The position numbers and the translations under genes are program-made. A stretch of DNA of 64,000 nt from JALZKA01 sp963734015. GTDB lineage: Bacteria; Actinomycetota; Thermoleophilia; Solirubrobacterales; 70-9. The stretch is from positions 186,001-250,000 of the forward strand of contig CAVTFG010000012.1 in the NCBI GenBank assembly GCA_963734015.1, in the 5' to 3' direction. Each line of letters opens with the position of its first letter. The first letter of the stretch is position 1. Positions 45,951 to 54,194 of this stretch are shown in pieces. The notes beneath the pieces are model-generated. The model searched no databases, had not been told where the DNA came from, and was given only the letters and a program-made list of their open reading frames with translations.

Positions 45951-46694
45951 ATGGAGAGCACCCGCAGCAGCTCGCAGCCGACGATCGTCCTCGTCCACGG
46001 AGCCTGGGGGGATGCCACTGGATTCGATGGCGTCATCCGCATCCTGCACGATCAGGGCTACCGCGCCATTGGCTTTGCGAACCCGCTGCGAGGGCTACAA
46101 GGCGACGCGCAGTACCTCGCTGACCTGCTGAAGACGATCGAGGGGCCAATCGTCCTGGTCGGTCACTCCTACGGCGGAGCGGTCATCACGAATGCCGCTA
46201 GTGGCAACGACCAGGTGGTTGGACTCGTGTATCTCGCCGGGTGGGCTCTGGATGAAGGGGAGAGCATCGGGCAGCTCTTGGAGCTAAACGAGGGCAGCCT
46301 GGTTCCGACCGCGCTGCGGGAAGTCCCGTTTACGAACCCCGACGGCTCTGAAGGCGTGGATCTCTATCTCGACCAGGACGCCTTTCCCGAGGTCTTCGCC
46401 GGAGACGTTGACGACGACACGGCGCGCGTGATGGCGGCCGCCCTGCGCCCCTGGAGTGCCGCGGCACTCGGCGCGGAGTCGGGACCACCGGCCTGGAAGT
46501 CGGTCCCTTCGTGGTATCTGCTCGGCACCGAGGACAAGGCGATCCCACCGGCGACGCAGCGCTACATGGCAGAGCGCGCAAAGGCAACGATCGAGGAGGC
46601 CCCGGCGTCGCACGCCTCGATGGTGTCGCAGCCCGAAGCCGCGGCGAAGCTGGTTATCGCGGCAGTGCGTGCGAACGTCGGCGCGACTGCATAG
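45951..46694 (+). CDS. Alpha/beta hydrolase (EstC/PnbA-like)
   Basis: 247 residues: IVLVHGAWGDATGFDGVI (oxyanion loop), nucleophile elbow LVGHSYGGAV (Ser), YLAGWALDEGES, acid region LGTEDKAIPP and catalytic His in APASHASMVSQPE. It belongs to the small carboxylesterase group of EstC-like proteins. A Shine-Dalgarno AAGGAGG is positioned 5 nt before the ATG. The substrate is unknown. Confidence 0.85.
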   Translation: MESTRSSSQPTIVLVHGAWGDATGFDGVIRILHDQGYRAIGFANPLRGLQGDAQYLADLLKTIEGPIVLVGHSYGGAVITNAASGNDQVVGLVYLAGWALDEGESIGQLLELNEGSLVPTALREVPFTNPDGSEGVDLYLDQDAFPEVFAGDVDDDTARVMAAALRPWSAAALGAESGPPAWKSVPSWYLLGTEDKAIPPATQRYMAERAKATIEEAPASHASMVSQPEAAAKLVIAAVRANVGATA

Positions 46695-46800
46695 GCGCGC
46701 CAAGAACCCCATCGATCTGAAGCCCTGGCGAAACCCGGGCTTCGGCCGTGGCCACAACCTGTCGACCCTGGTGTGGAAGAAGGATGGCCAGCATCTATTC

Positions 46801-46845
46801 CGCTTCGGACGAGAAGCGGCTATTTCGCTTCGCATGGAAAGCGCA
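46801..46845 (+). repeat. Two-hairpin dispersed repeat upstream of a SnoaL gene
   Basis: CCGCTT-CGGACGAG-AAGCGG plus CGCTTCGCATGGAAAGCG; GATACT follows at 46857-46862 and ATG at 46872. Confidence 0.8.
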
Positions 46846-46871
46846 ACATTCCGCGAGATACTCCGCGGGCG

Positions 46872-47279
46872 ATGTCGCAGGAGAGCGTGGAGGCTTTCAA
46901 GCGCGGACTCGAGGCGGGCAACCGCGGAGACGTCGAAACGCTGCTGGAGGAGCTCGATCCCGAGGTGGAGTGGCACTCGGCACTCCACGCGTTGCTGGGA
47001 GGGGAACAGACCGTGTTTCGGGGGCACGACGGCGTCCGCGAGATGCTCCGCGACCTCAACGAGGCCTTCTCCGAGATCCACATCGAGATCTCGGAGATCC
47101 GGGATCTGGGAGACGGACTCGTCGCAATCGGCCGCAACCGCACACGTGGCAAGGAAAGCGGCGTCGAGACTGAGACTCCCTTGGCCCTCGTGACCGAGGT
47201 CAAGAATGGCAAGACGATTTCGATTCGGGCTTTTCTCGATCACAAACAGGCCCTCCAGGCCGCCGGGCTGTCGGAGTAG
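46872..47279 (+). CDS. SnoaL-like (NTF2-fold) protein
   Basis: 135 residues starting MSQESVEAFKRGLEAGNRGD, with EWHSALHALLGGEQTVFRGH, REMLRDLNEAFSEIHIEISE and the C-terminal ALQAAGLSE. It is the same subfamily as 38901 and 48108. A GATACT box sits 9 nt before the ATG and no Shine-Dalgarno is seen. A repeat copy lies on each side of the gene (46801 and 47289), so gene plus repeat form a unit of about 0.5 kb. Confidence 0.85.
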   Translation: MSQESVEAFKRGLEAGNRGDVETLLEELDPEVEWHSALHALLGGEQTVFRGHDGVREMLRDLNEAFSEIHIEISEIRDLGDGLVAIGRNRTRGKESGVETETPLALVTEVKNGKTISIRAFLDHKQALQAAGLSE

Positions 47280-47288
47280 CGCGGGAAG

Positions 47289-47337
47289 TACCGCTTAGGA
47301 CGAGAAGCGCCTAAGTCGCTCCGCATGGAAAGCAGTA
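47289..47337 (+). repeat. Two-hairpin dispersed repeat after a SnoaL gene
   Basis: CCGCTT-AGGACGAG-AAGCGCC then CGCTCCGCATGGAAAGC, starting 10 nt after the SnoaL stop. Confidence 0.75.
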
Positions 47338-47435
47338 CGAAACCCGGTGTCTTCATTCACGCATAGCGATATCGGCACGCACACCGTCTCGGATGGGCTG
47401 AGCGCGGCACGCCGCGGATACTCAAGCCTGCTCGG

Positions 47436-47846
47436 CTAGTCAACGCGCTCGAGCACGATGACCGGGATCTCCCTCTCGGTCCGCCGCTGGTACTCGTCGT
47501 AGGGCGGGTAGTAGCCGGCCATGGTGCGCCACAGCTCCGGCCGTTCCTCGGGAGTCGCGTCCCGCGCCCGGGACTTGAACCTCTCGCCCTTGATCTGCAC
47601 CTCGACGTCGGGGTCGGCCTCCAGGTTGAGGTACCAGGGCGGGTGCGCAGGCGCGCCGCCGTTGGAGGCGATCAGCACCACGTCGTCGCCGCGGCGGCCG
47701 TAGAGCAGCGGCGTGGTTCGCTTCTCGCCCGACTTGCGGCCGGTGGTGGTCAGCAACAACACGAGGGCCTCGCGCCAGTAGTGGCCCTCCTCGCCGTCGG
47801 TGGCGCGGTAGCGCTCGACGTGCTCCTGGCCGTAGAGCTCGGGCAT
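47436..47846 (-). CDS. Deazaflavin (F420)-dependent nitroreductase, Ddn family
   Basis: 136 residues: LLLTTTGRKSGEKRTTPLLY (the F420-binding loop), DDVVLIASNGGAPAHPPWYL and NLEADPDVEVQIKGE are diagnostic of the Ddn/DUF385 split-barrel family, which reduces nitro- or quinone-like compounds with F420H2. It is the only minus-strand gene between two SnoaL units. Confidence 0.88.
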   Translation of the reverse strand: MPELYGQEHVERYRATDGEEGHYWREALVLLLTTTGRKSGEKRTTPLLYGRRGDDVVLIASNGGAPAHPPWYLNLEADPDVEVQIKGERFKSRARDATPEERPELWRTMAGYYPPYDEYQRRTEREIPVIVLERVD

Positions 47847-48035
47847 GACGCGATCATCGCAGGCGACCGATCGCGGCTTGGCGGGACGAAAACGGCTAGC
47901 TGTGCTGACCCCACCGCCAGCGTCTGCGGTCCCGGCTGCACGGAGAAGCGCACCAGGCGAGGTGGCGCCAGCGAGCTCGACTTTTCGCGCTAGAGCACAG
48001 CATGGGTACTCAAACGGGAGAACTCGAAGCCATAG

Positions 48036-48081
48036 ACGCTTCGGACGAGAAGCGGCTATTTCGCTTCGCATGGAAAGCGGC
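48036..48081 (+). repeat. Two-hairpin dispersed repeat upstream of a SnoaL gene
   Basis: CGCTT-CGGACGAG-AAGCG plus CGCTTCGCATGGAAAGCG; GATACT at 48093-48098 and ATG 48108 follow. Confidence 0.8.
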
Positions 48082-48107
48082 ACATTCTGCGAGATACTGA
48101 GCGAGCG

Positions 48108-48521
48108 ATGTCGGAGGAGCACATGGAGATCGTGCGGCGCATCTACGACGAGGGGCTAATCGATCGAGATCCTGAGAAATGGCTCCTCGAACTGGCCACC
48201 CCGGAAGTCGAATACGTGAATCCCCAGTATGCAGTCGAACCGGGCGTTCGCCGTGGACCCGACGCGGTCATACGAGCGATGCGCGGTTTTGCCGAGGTCT
48301 GGGAGAACTTCCGGCACGAGCTCCACGAGCTATTCGACGGTGGCGAGGTCGTGGTTGCCTCCGTTAGCTGGTACACGCGCAGCCGAGGAAGCGACAGCGA
48401 GCTTGTGCAGGAGGAAGCCCATACCTGGGGTCTCCGACAGGGCAGGATCACGCGGTTCGAGTGGGGTAAGGATCTCGGAACGGCGCTCAAAGCCGCCGGC
48501 ATGCGGGAGTCGGCGAGTTAG
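48108..48521 (+). CDS. SnoaL-like (NTF2-fold) protein
   Basis: 137 residues starting MSEEHMEIVRRIYDEGLIDRD, with EVEYVNPQYAVEPGVRRGPD and the C-terminal GTALKAAGMRES. The 5' context (hairpin 2, GCGAGATACTG, ATG) is nearly the same as at 46872, but the 3' hairpin 1 is absent; a VOC gene follows 12 nt after the stop. The function is unknown. Confidence 0.83.
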   Translation: MSEEHMEIVRRIYDEGLIDRDPEKWLLELATPEVEYVNPQYAVEPGVRRGPDAVIRAMRGFAEVWENFRHELHELFDGGEVVVASVSWYTRSRGSDSELVQEEAHTWGLRQGRITRFEWGKDLGTALKAAGMRESAS

Positions 48522-48533
48522 CGATACTGGACG

Positions 48534-48971
48534 ATGCCGGCGCGAGGAATACACCACGTTGATTTGGCCGTCACAGACGTTGAGCGGTCGCTCGCCTTTT
48601 ACCTCGAGCTGCTCGGGCCGCTCGGATACACCGAGGAGGTCAGGTATCCGACCTACAGAGGCACGGAGGAGGTCGTCTACCTGGTGCGACAAGCAGCCGG
48701 TGACGGCGGGCCGGAGGTGAACTACTTCGGCGGTGTCGGCCTGCGTCCAGCGGACGGTGGCACTCACCGCTACTACAACGTCGGCATCGAGCACTTCGCC
48801 GTCGAAGTTGACCGGCAAGAGGAGGTTGATGAGACGCACGCACGCTGCCTCGCAAGCGGCGCAAGCGTTCACTTCCCGCCCGAGGAGGATCGTGACCTGC
48901 CCGGCTACTACGCGTTCTTCGTATTCGACCCCGATGGGATTCGGGTCGAAGTGTTCTGCTGGCCGCGCTGA
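48534..48971 (+). CDS. VOC (glyoxalase/bleomycin-resistance) family protein
   Basis: 145 residues: GIHHVDLAVTDVERSLAFYL (metal-ligand His), LGPLGYTEEVRYP, a second module with IEHFAVEVDRQEEVD, and FFVFDPDGIRVEVFCW with the ligand Glu. The metal-dependent small-molecule fold is clear but not the substrate. The short gap to the SnoaL gene suggests co-transcription. Confidence 0.82.
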   Translation: MPARGIHHVDLAVTDVERSLAFYLELLGPLGYTEEVRYPTYRGTEEVVYLVRQAAGDGGPEVNYFGGVGLRPADGGTHRYYNVGIEHFAVEVDRQEEVDETHARCLASGASVHFPPEEDRDLPGYYAFFVFDPDGIRVEVFCWPR

Positions 48972-49056
48972 GCGAATCCGACCGCTCCACAGACGGCAAC
49001 ATCGGCCGGCGCAAGCTACGCCGACTCTGGAAGCCCGGTGCCGACAGGAACGACGG

Positions 49057-49902
49057 CTAAAGGCGTTCGCAGTAGGCGTACGAGGTGATCTCGATCGGAG
49101 CTCCGATGTTGCCGTAGAACCCCGACACCTTCCATCCGCGTCTGCCGACTCGCTTGGACGCCATGAACCTCGGCGTTGCTGACCCGGAGTCGTCGGGGCT
49201 GCCGAAGCCGCCGGCTACGACGCGCTCACCGCGCTTGCAGCGGGCCGTGACGGCGTCAAACGGAGTGTTCGGAGGGACGTCGCTGAGTGTGGTGCTGACG
49301 CTGCGCGCCTTCGGCTTTCGAGCCTTGTCGCAGGACGCCGTGGCGGTCAGTTCGCCCGCCTCATTTCCATCGCTGAAAGCCGATGCCTCCCACTTGCGCT
49401 TGCCCGCCCGCCGCGATTCGGAGACGTAGAGGACGGGAGTGTCTCCCACGGTGTCGATCGGCGATGCCTCGATACCACCGGAGATCACCTTCGTGCCGCG
49501 GGGACATTTCGCGGTCGCGGTGACGAACTGGCCCACCGGCGCCGGAACGGTGGTCCTCACGGCGCGGAGGGTCTGGTCGCGACAGTAAGCGAACGATGTC
49601 AGGTCACCAGCGGCGTTCCCGTCGTTGAACCCCGAGCTCGTCCATGAACGCCGTCCGGAGCGCTGGGAGGCGTCGAGTTCGATGAAGGGAAAGTTCACCG
49701 GCGGGTCCGAGAACTCGCTCGCGAACCCTCCTGAGACCACCCTGGTGCCCGCAGGACATGTTGCCCCGACCGAACCATTCTGCTCGACCGCCAGCTCCTC
49801 GCTCTCCGATACCGCTTGCAGTCGCTCCCTGGCCTCCGCCGCGGCAACGACCGCAGCGAAGCCGACGACCGCGACGATCGCCGCGACGACAGATTTCTTC
49901 AT
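49057..49902 (-). CDS. Secreted protein of three tandem Cys-pair repeats
   Basis: 281 residues; signal peptide MKKSVVAAIVAVVGFAAVVA. It consists of three copies of about 80 residues, each with C-P/K-x-G-x-x-VV(S/A)GGF near the front, S/A-x-R-x-G-x-R-x-W-x-x-S-x-F in the middle and a second Cys in a (T)-x-x-AYC/ASC ending. The fold is unrecognised; a beta-rich module with one disulfide per repeat is inferred. It has a TTGACT/TAGGGT promoter region nearly identical to that of the gene at 37704. Confidence 0.72.
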   Translation of the reverse strand: MKKSVVAAIVAVVGFAAVVAAAEARERLQAVSESEELAVEQNGSVGATCPAGTRVVSGGFASEFSDPPVNFPFIELDASQRSGRRSWTSSGFNDGNAAGDLTSFAYCRDQTLRAVRTTVPAPVGQFVTATAKCPRGTKVISGGIEASPIDTVGDTPVLYVSESRRAGKRKWEASAFSDGNEAGELTATASCDKARKPKARSVSTTLSDVPPNTPFDAVTARCKRGERVVAGGFGSPDDSGSATPRFMASKRVGRRGWKVSGFYGNIGAPIEITSYAYCERL

Positions 49903-49948
49903 CGCCCCCCCTTGTCGAGGTCGCCGGGAACCTCCTGTTCCGCGGCCG

Positions 49949-50029
49949 GCACGTTTGTGCTGAACATCGCGACCCTACGCCCGCGCATGGCGAAGTCAAG
50001 GTCGTTGGCCTACCCGTCGCCGTTTAGCC
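49949..50029 (-). promoter_or_regulatory. Conserved promoter region (copy 2)
   Basis: On the minus strand TTGACT (49994-49999) and TAGGGT (49972-49977) are 16 nt apart, as in the copy at 38753. The CAGCACAAACGTGC segment just upstream of the gene is identical. Confidence 0.65.
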
Positions 50030-50185
50030 AGTTCGATCACGCGCGCTAGAGCGACTCCGTTCTCGCCTCTTCAGCCGAAGCGATCGGTGTCGCCTCGCCT
50101 CGCCCCACGCGGGTCGGCGAAATAACCGCGTCGAGATCGCGGCGGGACGTGCGCCGCCTCGACGCGATGCGGCCGGTCGACTAGC

Positions 50186-51070
50186 TCATAGGCCGCGCAG
50201 GAACTCGTACCCAATCCTGGCCGTGGTCAAGGGGTGTGGCTGGGAGTCGCGCTCGACGACGAAGCGCTTGTTGCGCGTCTTGCCCGCCGTGGCGATCATC
50301 TCTTCGAGCGGCACCACTCCCTCGCCGGGGTCGGCGAAGACGTCGCAGTCGCAGCCCGGCGCGGCCTCCGGAGACTGGTCCTTGACGTGGAAGCTGATGA
50401 ACCGTTCGGGCATCGCGGTCAGTAGCTCCCTCCAGGGGCCCCCTCCGAAGTAGATCCACATGAGGTCCATCTGGAAGAACACGCTCTTCGGGTCGGTTCC
50501 CTCGAGGAGCACCGTGTAGACGGGCCGGCCGTCGGCGCGCTGGTTCGTGAATTCGAAGTCGTGGTTGTGGTAGAAGAACCGCAGCCCGTACTCGCGGGCG
50601 ATCGCCGCCGCCCGGTTGAGCTGCCCCGCGACGATCCCGAAGAACTCCTCCGTGTACGGGCCGGGGAACCACGCGAAGCCCGTCTGCGCCTGGCCGAGGG
50701 TCACCGCCCGCTCCAGTTGCGCGCGGTAGCTCGCCTCGTCGAAGTTGTTCACGTCCCAGCCGTCGTGGCCCGAGTATGCGCGGATGCCAACCTCATCGAG
50801 GAGCGCCCGCAGGCTCGTGGCGGTGTGGCCGGGGGGGATGCCCGCCAGCTCGATCTGGCGGTAGCCGATGTCGTAAAGGGCGCGCAGCGTGCCCTCGGGG
50901 TCGGCGGCGAACATATCGCGCACCGACCACATCTGAATCGAGATGTGTCCCTTCGGGACTCGGCCACCGAACGCCGTGCCGGGAGCCCAGGCGCCGGAAG
51001 TCGCGAGCGCCGCAGCACTCCCTGCCGTCGCGCCAAGGAACCGCCTCCGATTCAGCCGGATCTCGGTCAT
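50186..51070 (-). CDS. Tat-exported sugar-phosphate isomerase/epimerase-like TIM barrel
   Basis: 294 residues. The twin-arginine signal NRRRFLGATAGSAAALATSG is followed by a xylose-isomerase-like TIM barrel: SIQMWSVRDMFAADPEGTL, GYRQIELAGIPP, FFYHNHDFEF, FQMDLMWIYFGGG, FISFHVKDQS. Metal-ligand-type E, D, H residues are in place. Members act as isomerases, epimerases or dehydratases on sugars. ATG 51070 is chosen for the GAGGAG Shine-Dalgarno 7 nt upstream. Confidence 0.85.
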   Translation of the reverse strand: MTEIRLNRRRFLGATAGSAAALATSGAWAPGTAFGGRVPKGHISIQMWSVRDMFAADPEGTLRALYDIGYRQIELAGIPPGHTATSLRALLDEVGIRAYSGHDGWDVNNFDEASYRAQLERAVTLGQAQTGFAWFPGPYTEEFFGIVAGQLNRAAAIAREYGLRFFYHNHDFEFTNQRADGRPVYTVLLEGTDPKSVFFQMDLMWIYFGGGPWRELLTAMPERFISFHVKDQSPEAAPGCDCDVFADPGEGVVPLEEMIATAGKTRNKRFVVERDSQPHPLTTARIGYEFLRGL

Positions 51071-51178
51071 AACGCATCTCCTCACTCCCCCCTGCGGAGC
51101 TTGTGCGAAACGCAAACTACCACGGTGGGCGCGATGACGCTTTCGCCCGACCAGAGCGAGGCCTGAGACGAACGGACC

Positions 51179-51184
51179 TAGAAT
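51179..51184 (+). promoter_or_regulatory. -10 box TAGAAT, leaderless SRPBCC gene
   Basis: TAGAAT ends 6 nt before GTG 51191. Confidence 0.5.
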
Positions 51185-51190
51185 GGCGTC

Positions 51191-51628
51191 GTGTCGGCTT
51201 ACCGTGCGCAGGCCTACCTAGATGCGCCGCTCCAGGAGGTCTGGGCGTTGGTCGGCAACCCCGCCACATCTCCAGACTGGTGGCCGGTTGCGGTGGAGAT
51301 CCGGGGTGACACGTTTGAGGTTGGCGACGTCTATCACCAGGTGCTGGGGATCGCAGGGCGGCGGTTGGAGTACAACCGGATCATCGACCGCCGTGACGAG
51401 CTCAAGGAGCTGAGGTGGCACTGTCCGACGACAGGCGGGTATCAGCACTGGCTGCTGAGCGACGCCCAGGGCGGGACCTTCGTGGACATGGAGATGGGGA
51501 TCAAGGACCCAGAGTCATCCCGCTTTGCGCTCTTCGACAAGACGGTCGGGCGCTGGTTCATCAAACGCTGGGCCGAGCAAGCCATAGACGGACTGCGCCG
51601 AACGCTCTCCTCGAGTTCAACGTCCTAA
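51191..51628 (+). CDS. SRPBCC (START/Bet v1-like) family protein
   Basis: 145 residues: YLDAPLQEVWALVGNPATSP-type N-terminus with DWWPVAVEIRGDTFEVGD, then GGTFVDMEMGIKDPES and a long C-terminal helix (WFIKRWAEQAIDGLRRTL). This is the hydrophobic-pocket SRPBCC fold (polyketide cyclase-like). The ligand is unknown. GTG start. Confidence 0.8.
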   Translation: MSAYRAQAYLDAPLQEVWALVGNPATSPDWWPVAVEIRGDTFEVGDVYHQVLGIAGRRLEYNRIIDRRDELKELRWHCPTTGGYQHWLLSDAQGGTFVDMEMGIKDPESSRFALFDKTVGRWFIKRWAEQAIDGLRRTLSSSSTS

Positions 51629-51676
51629 ACCGGCTCCGGGCCTGGAAGCAGGCCAGTTGAAACCGGCCCCGGCCGT

Positions 51677-51700
51677 AGCCGCTGTTCGTCCAAAGCGGCT
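51677..51700 (-). repeat. Dispersed repeat, hairpin 1, abutting SnoaL stop
   Basis: On the minus strand AGCCGCTT-TGGACGAA-CAGCGGCT overlaps the last bases of the SnoaL stop codon (51699-51701). Confidence 0.7.
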
Positions 51701-52094
51701 ACTCCCACCCCCCGGCGGCTTCGATGGCTTCAGCCTCGCTGTCGTGGCTGCTAAGCCGGACCATCTGACCGTTTCGCCAGTGGGCCAGGTGCCACATCGT
51801 CTCGTCAATGGGAGCGCCACTTTCACCGCCGTGGCCTCGAATATGCAGCCTGGCAAGCGTCGCGTCGCCCAGCGCCCGGACCTCGCCGACCTCGGCGTCC
51901 CAGTCGGGGAACGAGTCGTGCAGGTCCTGCCACCAGCGACGGACTCCCTCGTGACCGCATAGCTGCCCTCCACGCCCACCACGCGAGAGAAGATCTCCGC
52001 GTCCTCGTCGGCAAACGCCAGAGCGGCATCGAGATCCCCACGGTCCCAGGCGGCGGCGGTCCGGCGGTAGTTCTCCACGTTCTCCTGCGACATC
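51699..52094 (-). CDS. SnoaL-like (NTF2-fold) protein, frameshifted
   Basis: Starts MSQENVENYRRTAAAWDRGD at 52094. After GSYAVTRE the reading frame must change near 51941-51952 to recover GVRRWWQDLHDSFPDWDAEV, VRALGDATLARLHIRG and the family-type C-terminus EAIEAAGGWE. Total length would be about 131 residues, normal for the family. The gene is bracketed by hairpin 2 upstream (52128) and hairpin 1 at the stop (51677), in the same order as the other SnoaL units. The indel is either a recent mutation or an error. Confidence 0.7.
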   Translation of the reverse strand, partial: DVAGERGELPPDRRRLGPWGSRCRSGVCRRGRGDLLSRGGRGGQLCGHEGVRRWWQDLHDSFPDWDAEVGEVRALGDATLARLHIRGHGGESGAPIDETMWHLAHWRNGQMVRLSSHDSEAEAIEAAGGWE

Positions 52095-52127
52095 GCCCGC
52101 GCAGTATCTCGCGATGGCTGAGATATG

Positions 52128-52147
52128 CGCTTGCCATGCAAAGCGCA
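52128..52147 (-). repeat. Dispersed repeat, hairpin 2, upstream of SnoaL
   Basis: GCGCTTTGCATGGCAAGCGC on the minus strand, followed by GCGAGATACTGCGCGGGCG and ATG 52094, the same leader as at 46872. Confidence 0.75.
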
Positions 52148-52326
52148 CATCTCGAGCACGCCTGAGTCCTGCGTCGCAGCGGCAGACAAATACCCGGCAC
52201 TCTCGTGCCTTGTTGGATGCTCTGAGATGCGCTGTCGTTCGCTTAGTTTGGTACGACCGCTGGTACTCCTGAGCTATGGGCTGGGAGGATCCCGGTCGTG
52301 AACCGTGAGCAAGAAAGGGGAGATGA

Positions 52327-53541
52327 ATGAAGCGTGTCGGCGTCATCGGCGCCGGCTTTGCCGGCCTCGCCGCGGCCGACGCCCTGCGCGCCGGCGGAGC
52401 GGAAGTGACCGTGCTCGAGGCGCGTAACCGGGTGGGGGGACGCGTGTGGTCGGTGCCGTTCGGGGAGGGCGCGGTGGTCGAGCGGGGCGCCGAGTTCATC
52501 CTGCCCGGTTACGACTCGATGAACGCCCTGGCGGCGCGCTTCGGGATCCCGCGGGTGCTCAAGGGGACGCCGTACGGGCGGCGCGTGCCGATCGGCGAGG
52601 AGGCTGTGCCCCAGACTGAGCTCGAGGACGCATTCGACCGCCTTGCCGCCGGCGAGGCCGCGGACGCAGCAAGCGCTGCCGACGCGATCACCGCCCTGGA
52701 CTTGGACCCACCCCTCTCGGAGCTGATTCAGACGCGCGTCGCGATCTCGAACGGCTATCCCGCCGACGACCTTGCGGCCTCGGTGCTCGACGAGGGAGCC
52801 TCGACCTTTGGCGATTTCGACAACCACACCTTGGAGGGCGGCAACATGCGGCTCGCCGAGGCGCTCGCGGCCGAGCTCGGCACAGCCGTGCACCTCTCGT
52901 CCCCCGTGCGGAGGGTGCGCTGGTCGCAGGGCGCGGTGAACATCACCACCGACCACGCCGAACTTGAGGCGGACGCGGTCGTGGTCACGATCCCCACCGC
53001 GCCACTGGCCGATATCGAGTTCGATCCCCCGCTCGAGGGCGCGACCGCGGAGGCACTGCGAGCGGTCACCTACGGTCAGAACTCGAAGCTCTTCCTTTGC
53101 CTGCGCTCGCCCGCACCGCCGAGCGCGATCATGTCCGTGGCCGGACACTTCTGGACCTATACGCAGCTGGGCGGGGACGGTCGGCCCGCTCCCTTCGTGA
53201 CCGGCTACACGGGCACGATGTCCGCGATCGATGACCTCGGGGGTTCGGACGGGTTCGAGCGCTGGGTCGCCGCGCTGGGCGCGCTTCGCGTGGACCTCGA
53301 TCTGGAGCCTGAAACCGCCATGCTTTCGAGCTGGAACGACGACCCGTGGGTGCGGGGCTCCTATTCGGCTCGCACCCTCTCATCGCCACTTCGCGACGAC
53401 GACCTGGTGAAGCCGATCGGCCCCCTGTTCTTCGCAGGCGAGCATACGGCCGGCGAGTGGCACGGGCTGATGGAGGGGGCGCTTCGGAGCGGACGGCGCG
53501 CGGCCGAACAGGTCCTCTCTGCCTCGGCCTTTGTGCCATAG
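52327..53541 (+). CDS. Flavin-containing amine oxidase (MAO-like)
   Basis: 404 residues: MKRVGVIGAGFAGLAAADAL (FAD Rossmann), VLEARNRVGGRVWSV, GAEFILPGYDSM, and the C-terminal FFAGEHTAGEWHGLMEGALR typical of the amine-oxidase/protoporphyrinogen-oxidase superfamily. No signal peptide. The Shine-Dalgarno AAGGGGAG precedes the ATG. Oxidation of a primary or secondary amine is likely; the substrate is unknown. Confidence 0.86.
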   Translation: MKRVGVIGAGFAGLAAADALRAGGAEVTVLEARNRVGGRVWSVPFGEGAVVERGAEFILPGYDSMNALAARFGIPRVLKGTPYGRRVPIGEEAVPQTELEDAFDRLAAGEAADAASAADAITALDLDPPLSELIQTRVAISNGYPADDLAASVLDEGASTFGDFDNHTLEGGNMRLAEALAAELGTAVHLSSPVRRVRWSQGAVNITTDHAELEADAVVVTIPTAPLADIEFDPPLEGATAEALRAVTYGQNSKLFLCLRSPAPPSAIMSVAGHFWTYTQLGGDGRPAPFVTGYTGTMSAIDDLGGSDGFERWVAALGALRVDLDLEPETAMLSSWNDDPWVRGSYSARTLSSPLRDDDLVKPIGPLFFAGEHTAGEWHGLMEGALRSGRRAAEQVLSASAFVP

Positions 53542-53606
53542 AGAATGTGGCAGCGCTTGCGGCCCAACTCACACCAATGACCCTCGGTAGGAGGGCCGTT
53601 GACTAG

Positions 53607-53642
53607 TAGCGGGGGTGGGATTTGAACCCACGACCTCCGGGT
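53607..53642 (-). repeat. tRNA 3'-end direct repeat, left copy (att-like)
   Basis: On the minus strand this reads as variable loop, T-arm and acceptor end of a tRNA (GGTCGTGGGTTCAAATCCCA, then CCCCCGCTA). The 36 nt are identical to 54567-54602, 960 nt away. Upstream bases do not form an anticodon arm or D-arm, so this is not a tRNA gene. Confidence 0.75.
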
Positions 53643-53695
53643 GCTCAAGTACCGGTGCGGGCGGTCGCCTTTCACGGGCCGGGACCGGGCGGTTG

Positions 53696-53935
53696 TTACT
53701 CGCCGCAGTCAGGCTCCCTCAGGTGTGCGGTGAAGCTCACGACGTTGAGTCCCAGTGGACGGGCCTCCTTGGCATTGGATGAGGCCGACACGCCGACGTC
53801 CCCTGGCGGTTGGTTGTTCGCGAAGAGAGCAAAGCAGTTTGCGTGCTGCGGGTTCGCGGCCCCAGACGCCGAGGGCGCCAGAGCGCCCAAGATGCCGACG
53901 CTCGCCGCGCTTACCAGAGCGATCCACCGTTTCAT
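53696..53935 (-). CDS. Small secreted protein (79 aa)
   Basis: MKRWIALVSAASVGILGALA is a clear signal peptide; the mature part (about 55 residues, two Cys: HANCFALFANN and EPDCGE) matches nothing I know. GGAGG precedes the ATG. It lies between the two tRNA-derived direct repeats, so it is probably cargo of that mini-island. Confidence 0.6.
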   Translation of the reverse strand: MKRWIALVSAASVGILGALAPSASGAANPQHANCFALFANNQPPGDVGVSASSNAKEARPLGLNVVSFTAHLREPDCGE

Positions 53936-54194
53936 CTTGGCCTCCATCTGTATATGGGCACCCACCGGCGGCACATGCGCAGGCCGCCGGTGGGTTGGGA
54001 ATCCGGGTGTCCCCGGAGCACGGGCAACCTAACCGAGCGCTTTTCACCCCCTGCAAGCCGCGCGACCGACGTGATCGGCGACGAGGACGGGGAAACGGTC
54101 ACGGTCGCGCAGTCCGCGCCCGGTCGCCACCGCGAGCGCGATCGCCACCAAGAAATGCCGCCGCGGACCGATGAATCTCGCCAATCGCGCCGGT

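Noticed and set aside
38821..48081. CRISPR array
   Set aside because: Spacing between copies is irregular and gene-sized, not 30-40 nt, and no cas genes are seen.
53607..53680. Functional tRNA gene on the minus strand
   Set aside because: Only the T-arm and acceptor 3' strand are present; no D-arm, 5' acceptor strand or pairing anticodon stem.
53622..54032. Open frame beginning MNPRPPGAQ on the plus strand
   Set aside because: It is the antisense reading of the tRNA 3' end plus the secreted-protein gene; no ribosome-binding site and no family resemblance.
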